Source of the DNA: Poriferisodalis sp965208895
Lineage (GTDB): Bacteria; Actinomycetota; Acidimicrobiia; Acidimicrobiales; Poriferisodalaceae
Reading direction: 5' to 3'
Assembly: GCF_965208895.1 (NCBI RefSeq)
Contig: NZ_OZ242363.1
Span: 2,418,001-2,482,000, forward strand
Length of the DNA: 64,000 nucleotides
In this document: piece by piece, positions 8,225 to 16,118 of the stretch
Layout of the letters: each line of letters begins with the position of its first letter
Numbering within the stretch: the stretch's first letter is position 1
Notes under the pieces: model-generated
The model's input: only the letters and a program-made list of their open reading frames with translations
Database searches by the model: none
What the model was told of the DNA's origin: nothing
Made by a program: the position numbers and the translations under genes

Positions 8225-9241
8225 GTGGCGGATGGTGACGCGAGGGCGACTGGTGCTCGGGTGGGGTTTGTCGGGCTTGGGAATGTTGGGGGGAAGCTGG
8301 CCGGGTCTTTGCAGCGCAACGGGTTTGAGCTGGTTGTTCGCGATCTGGATCGGGCGGTTATGGCGCCTTTTGTGGATGCTGGTGCTGGTGAGGCTTCCTC
8401 GGGTGCTGAGCTGGCGGAGCGCTGCGATGTGGTGATCACTTGCCTGCCGACGCCTGCTGCGTCCGCGGCGGTGCTCGAGGCGCCCGACGGGGTACTGGCC
8501 GGGTTCGCCTCGGCCGCCGCGTCCGGCTCATCCCGTTCGAGGCCCAAGATCTGGGCTGAGATGAGCACTACCGACCACCACGAGGTGCGCCGGCTGGGGG
8601 CACAGGTGCAAGCGGTGGGGGCCGCCGCCATCGACTGCCCGGTGTCGGGCGGATGCCATCGGGCCGCCACCGGCAACATCTCGATCTTTGCCGGCGGCGA
8701 GCGCGACACCTTCGAGGCGATGCTGCCGCTGCTGAGGGCCATGGGGCGGCGCATCCTGCACACCGGGCCGCTGGGCTCGGCATCGATTCTGAAGGTGGTG
8801 ACGAACTACCTGGCCACCGCCAACCTGGTCTCGCTGTGCGAGGCGCTTGTCACCTCTCACGCCGCCGGCATGGACCTGGCGACGACGTATGAGGCCATCC
8901 GCATCAGCTCAGGCAATTCGTTCGTCCACGAGACCGAGAGCCAGGTGATCCTGAACGGCTCGCGTGACATCAACTTCACCATGGACTTGGTGTGCAAGGA
9001 CATCGGGCTGTTCGCCGACATCGCGGCGCAGCACGACCTGCCGCTGGAGCTGTCGCCGGTGCTGGTGGATGTGTTCGCCGACGGTGCGGCCCGTTACGGC
9101 GAGCGGGAGTGGTCGCCGAACATCATCCGGCGGCTCGAGGAGGCCACGGGGCGCACCATCACGGCGCCCGGCTTTCCCGCCGAGATCGTCGACGACGAGC
9201 CCGAAGTGCCGGGCGCTGAAGTGTCGGCGCGCCGCAGTTGA
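8225..9241 (+). CDS. NAD(P)-dependent beta-hydroxyacid dehydrogenase (3-hydroxyisobutyrate dehydrogenase family)
   Basis: A 338-residue member of the 6-phosphogluconate/3-hydroxyisobutyrate dehydrogenase family, which oxidises beta-hydroxyacids or reduces their semialdehydes. The Rossmann motif VGFVGLGNVGGKLAGSL is at about residues 13-29, the substrate-binding motif DCPVSGG at about 140, and the catalytic lysine region LKVVTNYLATANL at about 190. The C-terminal all-helical domain contains DINFTMDLVCKDIGL. Valine catabolism, glyoxylate/tartronate semialdehyde reduction and similar roles are all possible; the sequence does not decide. The first ~60 codons use many T-ending codons, while the rest is strongly GC-ending. 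The GTG at 8225 leaves a 10-residue leader before the Rossmann fold; an internal start near ARVGFVG cannot be excluded. Confidence 0.85.
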   Translation: MADGDARATGARVGFVGLGNVGGKLAGSLQRNGFELVVRDLDRAVMAPFVDAGAGEASSGAELAERCDVVITCLPTPAASAAVLEAPDGVLAGFASAAASGSSRSRPKIWAEMSTTDHHEVRRLGAQVQAVGAAAIDCPVSGGCHRAATGNISIFAGGERDTFEAMLPLLRAMGRRILHTGPLGSASILKVVTNYLATANLVSLCEALVTSHAAGMDLATTYEAIRISSGNSFVHETESQVILNGSRDINFTMDLVCKDIGLFADIAAQHDLPLELSPVLVDVFADGAARYGEREWSPNIIRRLEEATGRTITAPGFPAEIVDDEPEVPGAEVSARRS

Positions 9242-9315
9242 CTCCTGCGCCCGCTGCGGGGGCGACTGTCTCTGCGCTGTGTCTTACGTCGCCGAGAGGA
9301 CCTCGGCACCATGCC

Positions 9316-10335
9316 TCACGTCGCCGAGAGGACCTCGGCGACCTGGACTGCGTTGAGGGCGGCGCCTTTGCGGAGGTTGTCGCCTACTACGAAGAGGGCC
9401 AGGCCGTGCTCGACTGTGGGGTCGCGGCGGATGCGGCCTACGTAGGACGGGTCTTGGCCTGCGGCTTGCAGCGGGGTGGGCACCTCGGCCAGCTCTACGC
9501 CGGGTGCATCGGCGAGCAGCTCGGTGGCTCGTTCGGGTGAGATCGGGCGTTCGAAGCGCAGGTTCAGCGACAGCGAGTGGCCCGTGAAGACCGGTACCCG
9601 GACGCAGGTGCCTGACACCGCGAGATCGGGGATTCCCAGGATCTTGCGGCTCTCGTTTCGAAGCTTCTGCTCCTCATCGGTCTCCCCGGTGCCGTCGTCG
9701 ACGAAGCTGCCTGCCTGAGCGAGCACGTTGTGGGCAATCGGGCCGGGGAACTTGTCGTGCGGGGGATGGACAGCGGCCCCTCCGTCATAGGTGAGCGCAG
9801 CCACACCGTCGATCGTCGCGTCGAGCGCGCGGTCGAGTTCGTCGACGCCTGCGAGGCCTGCTCCGGACACCGCCTGGTAGGTCGCGGCCACCATCGACAC
9901 CAAGCCGGCCTCGGTGTGCAGCGGCGCCAGCACGGGCATCGCGGCCATCGTCGTGCAGTTGGGGTTGGCGATGATCCCCTTGGGGGCGTTGAACACCTCT
10001 TTGGCGTTGACCTCTGGCACCACGAGCGGGACGTCGGGATCCATGCGCCACGCCGAGGAGTTGTCGATGACCGTCGGGCCCTGGGAAGCGACGTGCTCGG
10101 AGATCGCCAGCGACGTGGTCTTGCCGGCGGAGAAGAGCGCTATGTCGAGGTCGCTGTAGTCGGCTTCAGCGGCATTCTCGACGGCGATCTCACTGCCGTT
10201 CCACTGGATCTTGCGCCCTGCTGAGCGCGCTGACGCGAACAAGCGCAACTCGTCGATGGGGAAGCTTCGCTCGGCCAAAATGGCCTGCATGACGCCGCCT
10301 ACTTGACCGGTGGCTCCGACGATTCCTACACGCAT
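9316..10335 (-). CDS. asd: Aspartate-semialdehyde dehydrogenase
   Basis: Reduces L-aspartyl-4-phosphate to aspartate semialdehyde, the branch-point intermediate for lysine, diaminopimelate, methionine and threonine. The N-terminal NADP fold reads MRVGIVGATGQVG. The active-site cysteine is in IANPNCTTMAAMP (about residue 130), and the substrate-binding segment includes FTGHSLSLNLRF with its histidine. Length 339 is standard. It follows lysC with a 73-bp gap in the same direction, the usual actinobacterial ask-asd order, and is probably co-transcribed. Confidence 0.97.
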   Translation of the reverse strand: MRVGIVGATGQVGGVMQAILAERSFPIDELRLFASARSAGRKIQWNGSEIAVENAAEADYSDLDIALFSAGKTTSLAISEHVASQGPTVIDNSSAWRMDPDVPLVVPEVNAKEVFNAPKGIIANPNCTTMAAMPVLAPLHTEAGLVSMVAATYQAVSGAGLAGVDELDRALDATIDGVAALTYDGGAAVHPPHDKFPGPIAHNVLAQAGSFVDDGTGETDEEQKLRNESRKILGIPDLAVSGTCVRVPVFTGHSLSLNLRFERPISPERATELLADAPGVELAEVPTPLQAAGQDPSYVGRIRRDPTVEHGLALFVVGDNLRKGAALNAVQVAEVLSAT

Positions 10336-10408
10336 GCCAACGAGGCTACCGAGGCCCGTTTAGCGGGCTCCTGTGATTTTCAGTCCAGGCTGTGTCTGAT
10401 TCGCCTGG

Positions 10409-11635
10409 TCAATCCAGGCCGAAGGCTGTGTGGAGGGCGACCGTGGCTCGGTCTACGTCGGCTTCGGCTACTACGCAGGAGATGCGGATCGGCGAGGTGG
10501 AGATCATCTCGATGTTGATGTGCTGGGCGGCCAGCGTCTCGAACATGGTGGCGGCCACGCCGGGATGGCTGGCCATGCCCGCGCCCACGAGCGACACCCG
10601 GGCGATGCCGGCATCGGTGTTCGTCGATGAGAAACCCACCGTGTCGACCATGCCCTCGCAGATGGCTCGCACCTCATCGGCGCTGTCTGCGGGCACGGTG
10701 AACGAGATGTCCGTGCGGTCATGATCGCCCACGTTCTGCACGATCATGTCGACGATGACCGCCGCGTCGGCGAGGGTGCGGAACACCTTGGCAGCGATGC
10801 CCGGCTCGTCACGCACGCCGACCAGCGTCACCTTGGCTTGCGATGTGTCCGGCACGATGCCGGTCACGATCGGCTTTTCCATCTCTCTCGCGTCCATGCC
10901 TGACTCCGTATCGACGACCCATGTTCCCGGTTCCCACGTAAATGCCGAGCGCACGTGCAACCGAACGCCGTACGTGCGGGCAACCTCGACCGATCGGGCA
11001 GCCGGCTTGGGGCAGCCCATCGCAGTCATCTCGAGCAGCTCGTCGAACCCGATGCGAGCGATCTTGCGGGCGTTGGGGCACACCCGTGGATCGGTCGTGA
11101 ACACCCCGGACACGTCGGTGTAGAGCTCGCAGGCGTCAGCGCCGAGACCGTGCGCCAGCGCCACCGCGGTCGTGTCCGAGCCGCCGCGGCCCAGGAACGT
11201 CACATCGTTGTCGGTGGACACGCCCTGCGCCCCCGCCACGACAGCGACCCGCCCGGCTTCGAGCGACTCGGTCACCCGCTTGGGCGCGACCGACAGGATC
11301 TTGGCGTTGCGATGGTTGGTGTCGGTGAGAAAGCCCGCCTGGCTGCCGGTGAACGAGTCGGCCGGGACACCCGCGTCGTGCAGTGCCATGCACAACAACG
11401 CGATCGCCTTGCGCTCGCCCGCCGTGATCAGCATGTCCATCTCGCGGCCCGACGGCTCGTCGGAGATCTGCGTGGCCAGCGCGATGAGCTCGTCGGTTTC
11501 GGAGCCCATGGCGCTCACCACGAGAACGATCTCGTCGCCGCGGCTGCGGCAGTGCTTCACATGATCGGCAACCTCGCGCATGCGCGTCGCGCTGGCGACC
11601 GACGTTCCACCGAACTTCTGCACTACGAGCGGCAC
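10409..11635 (-). CDS. lysC: Aspartokinase (alpha subunit, with probable internal beta-subunit start)
   Basis: Phosphorylates aspartate, the first step of the aspartate amino-acid family. The kinase domain begins VVQKFGGTSVA and has VVSAMGSETDEL and FLGRGGSDTTAVALA. Two ACT domains (about residues 265-408; VTLVGVRDEPGIAAKVF and VSLVGAGMASHPGVAATMF) provide allosteric control, normally concerted lysine/threonine inhibition in actinobacteria. The length of 408 is typical of the class that also makes a separate regulatory beta chain from an internal start, and such a start is visible at codon 247 (separate entry). There is no lysine riboswitch upstream. Confidence 0.97.
   Translation of the reverse strand: MPLVVQKFGGTSVASATRMREVADHVKHCRSRGDEIVLVVSAMGSETDELIALATQISDEPSGREMDMLITAGERKAIALLCMALHDAGVPADSFTGSQAGFLTDTNHRNAKILSVAPKRVTESLEAGRVAVVAGAQGVSTDNDVTFLGRGGSDTTAVALAHGLGADACELYTDVSGVFTTDPRVCPNARKIARIGFDELLEMTAMGCPKPAARSVEVARTYGVRLHVRSAFTWEPGTWVVDTESGMDAREMEKPIVTGIVPDTSQAKVTLVGVRDEPGIAAKVFRTLADAAVIVDMIVQNVGDHDRTDISFTVPADSADEVRAICEGMVDTVGFSSTNTDAGIARVSLVGAGMASHPGVAATMFETLAAQHINIEMISTSPIRISCVVAEADVDRATVALHTAFGLD
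10895..10907 (-). promoter_or_regulatory. Internal translation start for aspartokinase beta subunit
   Basis: In frame within lysC, GGAG (10907-10904) stands 6 nt before ATG (10897-10895). Starting here gives a 162-residue protein beginning MDAREMEKPIVTG that consists of the two ACT domains. This matches the position and size of the LysC-beta chain known from Corynebacterium glutamicum. Confidence 0.5.
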
Positions 11636-11739
11636 GTCGGGCGAGGGTAACGGGCAGGCGTCCGAGGGGGTGCTGGGGTGCCGCGCCGGGCGTGCTGGGG
11701 CGTCGGTAGTGTGACCGCCGGTACTGGTCAGGGGTCTTT

Positions 11740-12675
11740 ATGAGCAGCGAGAAGAGACAACGCCAGCGAGAGAACCGCATGCGGGCGGTGGCCGAGGCCG
11801 AGCGCGCCAAGAAGCGCTCCACCGTGGGGCGCAAAGTGCTGCGCGTCGTGCTCGCCGTGGTCGCCGTGCTGGTGGGGCTGTGGCTGTGGAGCACGTTCTC
11901 AGGCGGTGACGACGAGAGCGACGACGTTGCGACCGACGCCGAGGCTGGCGCACCCGCGGTCACGACGTTCGAGACCAACGAGCCGACCGGCGATACGAGC
12001 GACGAGGCGACCGACGAGGCGCCGGATGCCACTGACGCCGTGGCCGCTACGACCACCGCAGCCCCCGCGGCGGATCCGGCGAGTTGCCCCGCTGAAGACG
12101 GCAGCGATGGCCCGCTCAACCAGTTCGACGCACCGCCCCCGCTGTGCATCGACGTCGAAACGCTGTACGCCGCGAGCTTCGACACCAACATGGGCGCCTT
12201 CACGATGGTCCTCGACCCGTCGCTGGATCGCCTCAGCGTCAACAACTTCGTGGTGCTCGGCCGCTGGGGCGCCTACGACGGGACGCTGTTCCACCGGATC
12301 ATCGCCAACTTCGTCGTGCAGGGCGGCGACGTGCAACTGCAGTACGGCAGGGGCGGTCCCGGCTACCAGTTCACGGGCGACTTCCCGCCAGCCGACGACT
12401 GGTACCGGATCGGCTCGGTGGCGATGGCCAACCGGGGCAATCCCGCCACCAACGGCTCGCAGTTCTTCATCATCACCGGCGACGACGGCGCAGGGCTGCC
12501 GCCGCTGTACTCACCGCTCGGCCATGTCGTCGAGGGCTTGGACGTCGTGATGGAGATCGAAGACGTGGCGACCGGCGCCGGCGCCGAGCCGGTCGACGAG
12601 GTCGTGGTGCGCAGCGTGACGATCAGCGAGGCCACCGAGGCCCAGATCGACGCGTACACCGATGCGCGCAGCTAG
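11740..12675 (+). CDS. Membrane-anchored cyclophilin-type peptidyl-prolyl cis-trans isomerase
   Basis: A 311-residue protein: charged cytoplasmic N-terminus (residues 1-32), one membrane segment (about 34-53, VLRVVLAVVAVLVGLWLW), an acidic and Ala/Thr-rich linker (about 55-125), then a cyclophilin domain (about 145-305). The domain has the family signatures LFHRIIANFVVQGGD, GSVAMANRGNPATNGSQFFI and PLYSPLGHVVEG. The catalytic arginine sits in FHRI. It probably folds proteins outside the membrane; the topology is inferred. This arrangement is common next to housekeeping genes in actinobacteria. It lies divergent from lysC and 56 bp upstream of aat. Confidence 0.93.
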   Translation: MSSEKRQRQRENRMRAVAEAERAKKRSTVGRKVLRVVLAVVAVLVGLWLWSTFSGGDDESDDVATDAEAGAPAVTTFETNEPTGDTSDEATDEAPDATDAVAATTTAAPAADPASCPAEDGSDGPLNQFDAPPPLCIDVETLYAASFDTNMGAFTMVLDPSLDRLSVNNFVVLGRWGAYDGTLFHRIIANFVVQGGDVQLQYGRGGPGYQFTGDFPPADDWYRIGSVAMANRGNPATNGSQFFIITGDDGAGLPPLYSPLGHVVEGLDVVMEIEDVATGAGAEPVDEVVVRSVTISEATEAQIDAYTDARS

Positions 12676-12731
12676 CGCAGACACGCTGGCAGGCCGGGCG
12701 CAGCGAACCGATCAGGCGTAGGCTCGCTCCG

Positions 12732-13439
12732 ATGCAGCGCCAGTCTGAAGACGGCCCGACGGAGCCAGACGCGTCGGGATGGTCGTTCCCACCGGCGTCC
12801 ACCGCGGATGAAAACGGCCTGGTCGGGGCTGGGGCAGACCTCGAAGCGGGCACGCTGCTCGGTGCCTACCGGGCAGGACTGTTCCCCATGCCGCTGGGCG
12901 ACACCGTCGGCTGGTGGTCGCCCGACCCGCGCGGCATCCTGCCGCTCAGCTACCTGCGGGTCAGCCGTTCGTTGCGGCGGGCCTGCAAGCGCTTCGACAT
13001 CCGCATCGACACCGCCTTCGAACAGGTGCTGGAATCATGCGCCGATCCCGCCCGCCCGCATGGCTGGATCAGTGACGACATGCACGCCGCTTACCTCCAG
13101 CTGCACGAGCTGGGGTGGGCCCACAGCGTGGAAACCTGGCTCGACGACGAACTGGTGGGCGGCCTGTACGGCGTGGCCGTCGGCGCGCTCTTCGCCGGCG
13201 AGTCGATGTTCCACACCGAGAGCGACGCCTCCAAGGTCGCGCTGGTGGCCCTGGTGGATGCGATGAAGGTGACGGGGGGCGCACTGCTCGACGTGCAATG
13301 GTCTACGCCGCACCTGGCTGGGCTGGGCGCCGTGGAGGTCGAGCGCGCGGCGTACCTGGAGTTGCTGGCTGAAGCCATCACCCGGCCGCTGCCCGAAATC
13401 TGGCTGCGCCCGATGGTCTTCCGCATGCTCGACGGCTAG
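12732..13439 (+). CDS. aat: Leucyl/phenylalanyl-tRNA--protein transferase
   Basis: Transfers Leu or Phe from tRNA to proteins with N-terminal Lys or Arg, marking them for ClpS/ClpAP-type degradation. Motifs seen are FPPASTADENGLVGAG, YRAGLFPMP, WWSPDPRGILPL, GLYGVAVGALFAGESMFH and the C-terminal DVQWSTPHLAGLGAVEV. Length 235 fits the family. ATG at 12732 is preferred because it gives the normal N-terminus; the open frame to the left overlaps the cyclophilin gene and is not coding. Confidence 0.95.
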   Translation: MQRQSEDGPTEPDASGWSFPPASTADENGLVGAGADLEAGTLLGAYRAGLFPMPLGDTVGWWSPDPRGILPLSYLRVSRSLRRACKRFDIRIDTAFEQVLESCADPARPHGWISDDMHAAYLQLHELGWAHSVETWLDDELVGGLYGVAVGALFAGESMFHTESDASKVALVALVDAMKVTGGALLDVQWSTPHLAGLGAVEVERAAYLELLAEAITRPLPEIWLRPMVFRMLDG

Positions 13440-13530
13440 GAGCCGAGCCCGCTGGGGAGGCGGCATCTGTGCCTCCCGGCTCGAGTCCTCAGCGGCTCAG
13501 CGATCCGGCTAGGGCCTAGCGTTCACGGCT

Positions 13531-15507
13531 GTGACAGGCACTGAATCGCCACGGCGCACGCGGCCGTGGCTCATGCGCACGTACTCGGGGCATTCCACAG
13601 CCCGGGCGTCCAACGAGCTGTACCGCTCGATGCTGGCCAAGGGCCAGACCGGGCTGTCCGTGGCGTTCGACCTGCCGACGCAGACCGGCTACGACCCTGA
13701 CCACCCGATGGCGCGCGGCGAGGTGGGCAAGGTGGGCGTCCCCGTCACCCACCTGGGCCACATGGCTCAGCTCATGGACGGCATCCCGCCCGATGCCATG
13801 AACACCTCCATGACCATCAACGCCACCGCGCCGTGGCTGCTCAGCCTCTATATCGCCAACGCGCGCAACGCCGGTGTCGCGCCGCAGGCGCTGCGGGGCA
13901 CCACCCAGAACGACATCGTGAAGGAGTACCTGAGCCGGGGCACGCACATATACAGCCCCGAGGCCAGCCGCCGCCTCACGGTTGATGTCGTGGCGTACTG
14001 CTCGCAGCACGTGCCGCAGTGGAACCCGATCAACGTGTGCAGCTACCACCTGCAGGAGGCCGGAGCCACACCCACCCAGGAGATCGCCTACGCGCTGGCG
14101 ACCGCCATCGACGTGCTGGACGCGGTGCGTGACAGCGGCAAGGTGCCCCCGGACCGGTTCGATGCCACCGTGGGCAGCATCTCGTTCTTCGTGAACGGGG
14201 GCATCCGCTTCATCGAAGAGGTCTGCAAGGTGCGGGCCTTCACCCAGATGTGGGACCAGATCTGTGCCGATCGCTACGGGGTGGCCGACCCCAAGATGCG
14301 ACGGTTCCGCTACGGCGTACAGGTGAACTCGCTCGGGCTCACCGAGGCACAGCCGGAGAACAACGTGGCCCGGATCACCCTCGAAGCCCTCGGCGTCACG
14401 CTGTCGCAGCGAGCCCGGACCCGCTCGCTGCAGCTGCCTGCCTGGAATGAAGCGCTGGGACTCCCACGCCCATGGGACCAGCAGTGGTCGCTGCGAATCC
14501 AGCAGGTGCTGGCCCATGAGACCGACCTGCTGGAGTACGGCGACATCTTCGACGGCTCGGTGGTGGTAGAAGGCTTGACGGCTGAGCTGGTGGAGTCGGC
14601 GCAGGCTGAGCTGACAGAGGTGCTCGATATGGGCGGCGCCTTTGCGGCGATCACCGAACTGAAGCGGCGGCTGGTGGCGAGTCACACCGAACGGGTGCGC
14701 CAGATCGAGAGCGGCGATCTGACCGTGGTGGGGGTGAACGAGTTCACCGAGACGGCGCCGTCGCCGCTGGAGGGCGACGAGTCGATCCTGCGGGTGGATC
14801 CCGCGGTGGAAGCCGAGCTGGTGGCCGACCTCGAACGCTGGCGCAGCGCCCGGAACTCGAACCGGGTCGTCGCGGCGCTGGACGACCTGCGGGTGGCCGC
14901 TTCAGGCGACGTGAACATCATGGGGCCGAGCATCGAGGCGGCCCATGCCGGGGTGACCACCGGCGAGTGGGCACAAGCCCTGTGCGAGGTGTTCGGCGAA
15001 TTCCGCGCGCCGACCGGTTTGGGCGGCGCGGCTGCGGGCGGCACCTCGCGGGGTTCGGCACTGGCGACGGTGGCCCAGCGATGCGCAGCGATGGCGGGAG
15101 GGCCGCCGCGGGTGCTGGTGGCCAAGCCCGGCTTGGATGGTCATTCCAATGGGGCCGAGCAAGTAGCGGTCGCAGCACGCGACGCCGGCATGGAAGTCGT
15201 GTACGAGGGCATTCGGCTGACTCCGCGCCACATTGCCGCGACAGCGCGCGACGAGGACCCCGACGTGATCGGCCTGTCGATCCTGTCGGGCAGCCACCTC
15301 GAACTCGTGCCAGAGGTGCTGGCGTGCCTCGATGCCGAGGGCGTGAGTGCACCGGTGATCGTTGGCGGCATCATCCCGCCGGCGGATCATCAGGCGCTCC
15401 GTGACGCCGGGGTGGCCGCCGTCTACACGCCGAAAGACTTCGAGCTGTCCGCGATCATGGCCGACATCGCCGGCTTGGCCGAGCGGGCTCGCGCCCGATC
15501 AGCCTGA
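13531..15507 (+). CDS. ecm: Ethylmalonyl-CoA mutase (MeaA type, cobalamin dependent)
   Basis: Isomerises (2R)-ethylmalonyl-CoA to (2S)-methylsuccinyl-CoA in the ethylmalonyl-CoA pathway of acetate assimilation. A large mutase barrel (about residues 10-510) has RTYSGHSTARASNELY, GQTGLSVAFDLPTQTGYD and RGTTQNDIVKEYLSRGT. The C-terminal B12 domain (about 525-658) carries the base-off motif in KPGLDGHSNGAEQ (DxHxxG). At 658 residues in one chain, with this N-terminus, it resembles MeaA/Ecm rather than the two-subunit or ~720-residue methylmalonyl-CoA mutases. ccr, epi and a thiolase of the same pathway lie at 55-58.5 kb. Start GTG at 13531. Remaining doubt is between Ecm and a closely related acyl-CoA mutase. 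Confidence 0.88.
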   Translation: MTGTESPRRTRPWLMRTYSGHSTARASNELYRSMLAKGQTGLSVAFDLPTQTGYDPDHPMARGEVGKVGVPVTHLGHMAQLMDGIPPDAMNTSMTINATAPWLLSLYIANARNAGVAPQALRGTTQNDIVKEYLSRGTHIYSPEASRRLTVDVVAYCSQHVPQWNPINVCSYHLQEAGATPTQEIAYALATAIDVLDAVRDSGKVPPDRFDATVGSISFFVNGGIRFIEEVCKVRAFTQMWDQICADRYGVADPKMRRFRYGVQVNSLGLTEAQPENNVARITLEALGVTLSQRARTRSLQLPAWNEALGLPRPWDQQWSLRIQQVLAHETDLLEYGDIFDGSVVVEGLTAELVESAQAELTEVLDMGGAFAAITELKRRLVASHTERVRQIESGDLTVVGVNEFTETAPSPLEGDESILRVDPAVEAELVADLERWRSARNSNRVVAALDDLRVAASGDVNIMGPSIEAAHAGVTTGEWAQALCEVFGEFRAPTGLGGAAAGGTSRGSALATVAQRCAAMAGGPPRVLVAKPGLDGHSNGAEQVAVAARDAGMEVVYEGIRLTPRHIAATARDEDPDVIGLSILSGSHLELVPEVLACLDAEGVSAPVIVGGIIPPADHQALRDAGVAAVYTPKDFELSAIMADIAGLAERARARSA

Positions 15508-15509
15508 CC

Positions 15510-16112
15510 GTGTCTTCGCTCGCATCCGGGCCGACCTCTCCGAAGGGTCGCCGGATCGCAGGGTTCAGAGGTGTGGATCCATTGCTGAAGAACCGTTTCC
15601 GGCTCGCCAAGCTGCTCGTTCCGGCGTTCTTCGTCTTGTACCTGGTGATGATCCCGCTCAACGGGGTGCTCGAGTCCGAGCACAGCGAGGTCTTCCCGTT
15701 CTTCAAATGGAAGCTCTTCGCGAACATTCCCGACTGGCAGACGACCGAGTTCGGCCTGGCCATCGATGCGATTGACGGCGAACCGACGGACGGCGACTTC
15801 TACCTGATCCCGAGCACCGACATTCGCGACTGGAAGGTGATGAGCAGCATCGCCTGGGCGTGCCGCCGGGGCGACCCCTGCGACGAGACGGTCGCCGATG
15901 TGCTGGTGCCGATCGTCCGCCAAGCACTCGGCGATCACAGCATCGACTTCAGCATCGTCGAAGCCGAGGTCGACCTTCGCGATGTTCGGGACGGGGTCGA
16001 CGATCTCGCGGACGGGATCGCGCTCAGGACCGACTTCTACCGGCCGGTCAGGGTCATCGGCCAGTGGAATACCGAGACCGGACGCATCGGGCCGTCCACG
16101 GACGCGGAGTAG
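15510..16112 (+). CDS. Hypothetical membrane-anchored protein, partner of the HTTM-DCC protein
   Basis: A 200-residue protein of unrecognised family. One membrane segment is clear at about residues 32-52 (LAKLLVPAFFVLYLVMIPL), followed by an extracytoplasmic domain containing FFKWKLFANIPDWQ and a disulfide-capable AWACRRGDPCDE. It starts 2 bp after ecm and ends 6 bp before the next gene, so it is part of that unit. Small proteins of this shape with a phenylalanine/tryptophan-rich membrane-proximal segment often accompany HTTM or DCC-domain proteins; that association is inferred. Confidence 0.7.
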   Translation: MSSLASGPTSPKGRRIAGFRGVDPLLKNRFRLAKLLVPAFFVLYLVMIPLNGVLESEHSEVFPFFKWKLFANIPDWQTTEFGLAIDAIDGEPTDGDFYLIPSTDIRDWKVMSSIAWACRRGDPCDETVADVLVPIVRQALGDHSIDFSIVEAEVDLRDVRDGVDDLADGIALRTDFYRPVRVIGQWNTETGRIGPSTDAE

Positions 16113-16118
16113 GCGGCC

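Noticed and set aside
11636..11739. Possible lysine riboswitch ahead of lysC
   Set aside because: The region is only ~100 bp, GC-rich and lacks the multi-helix L-box pattern.
13531..15507. Methylmalonyl-CoA mutase as the call for the B12 mutase
   Set aside because: Single-chain length of 658 and MeaA-like N-terminal sequence, plus ccr elsewhere in the window, favour ethylmalonyl-CoA mutase.
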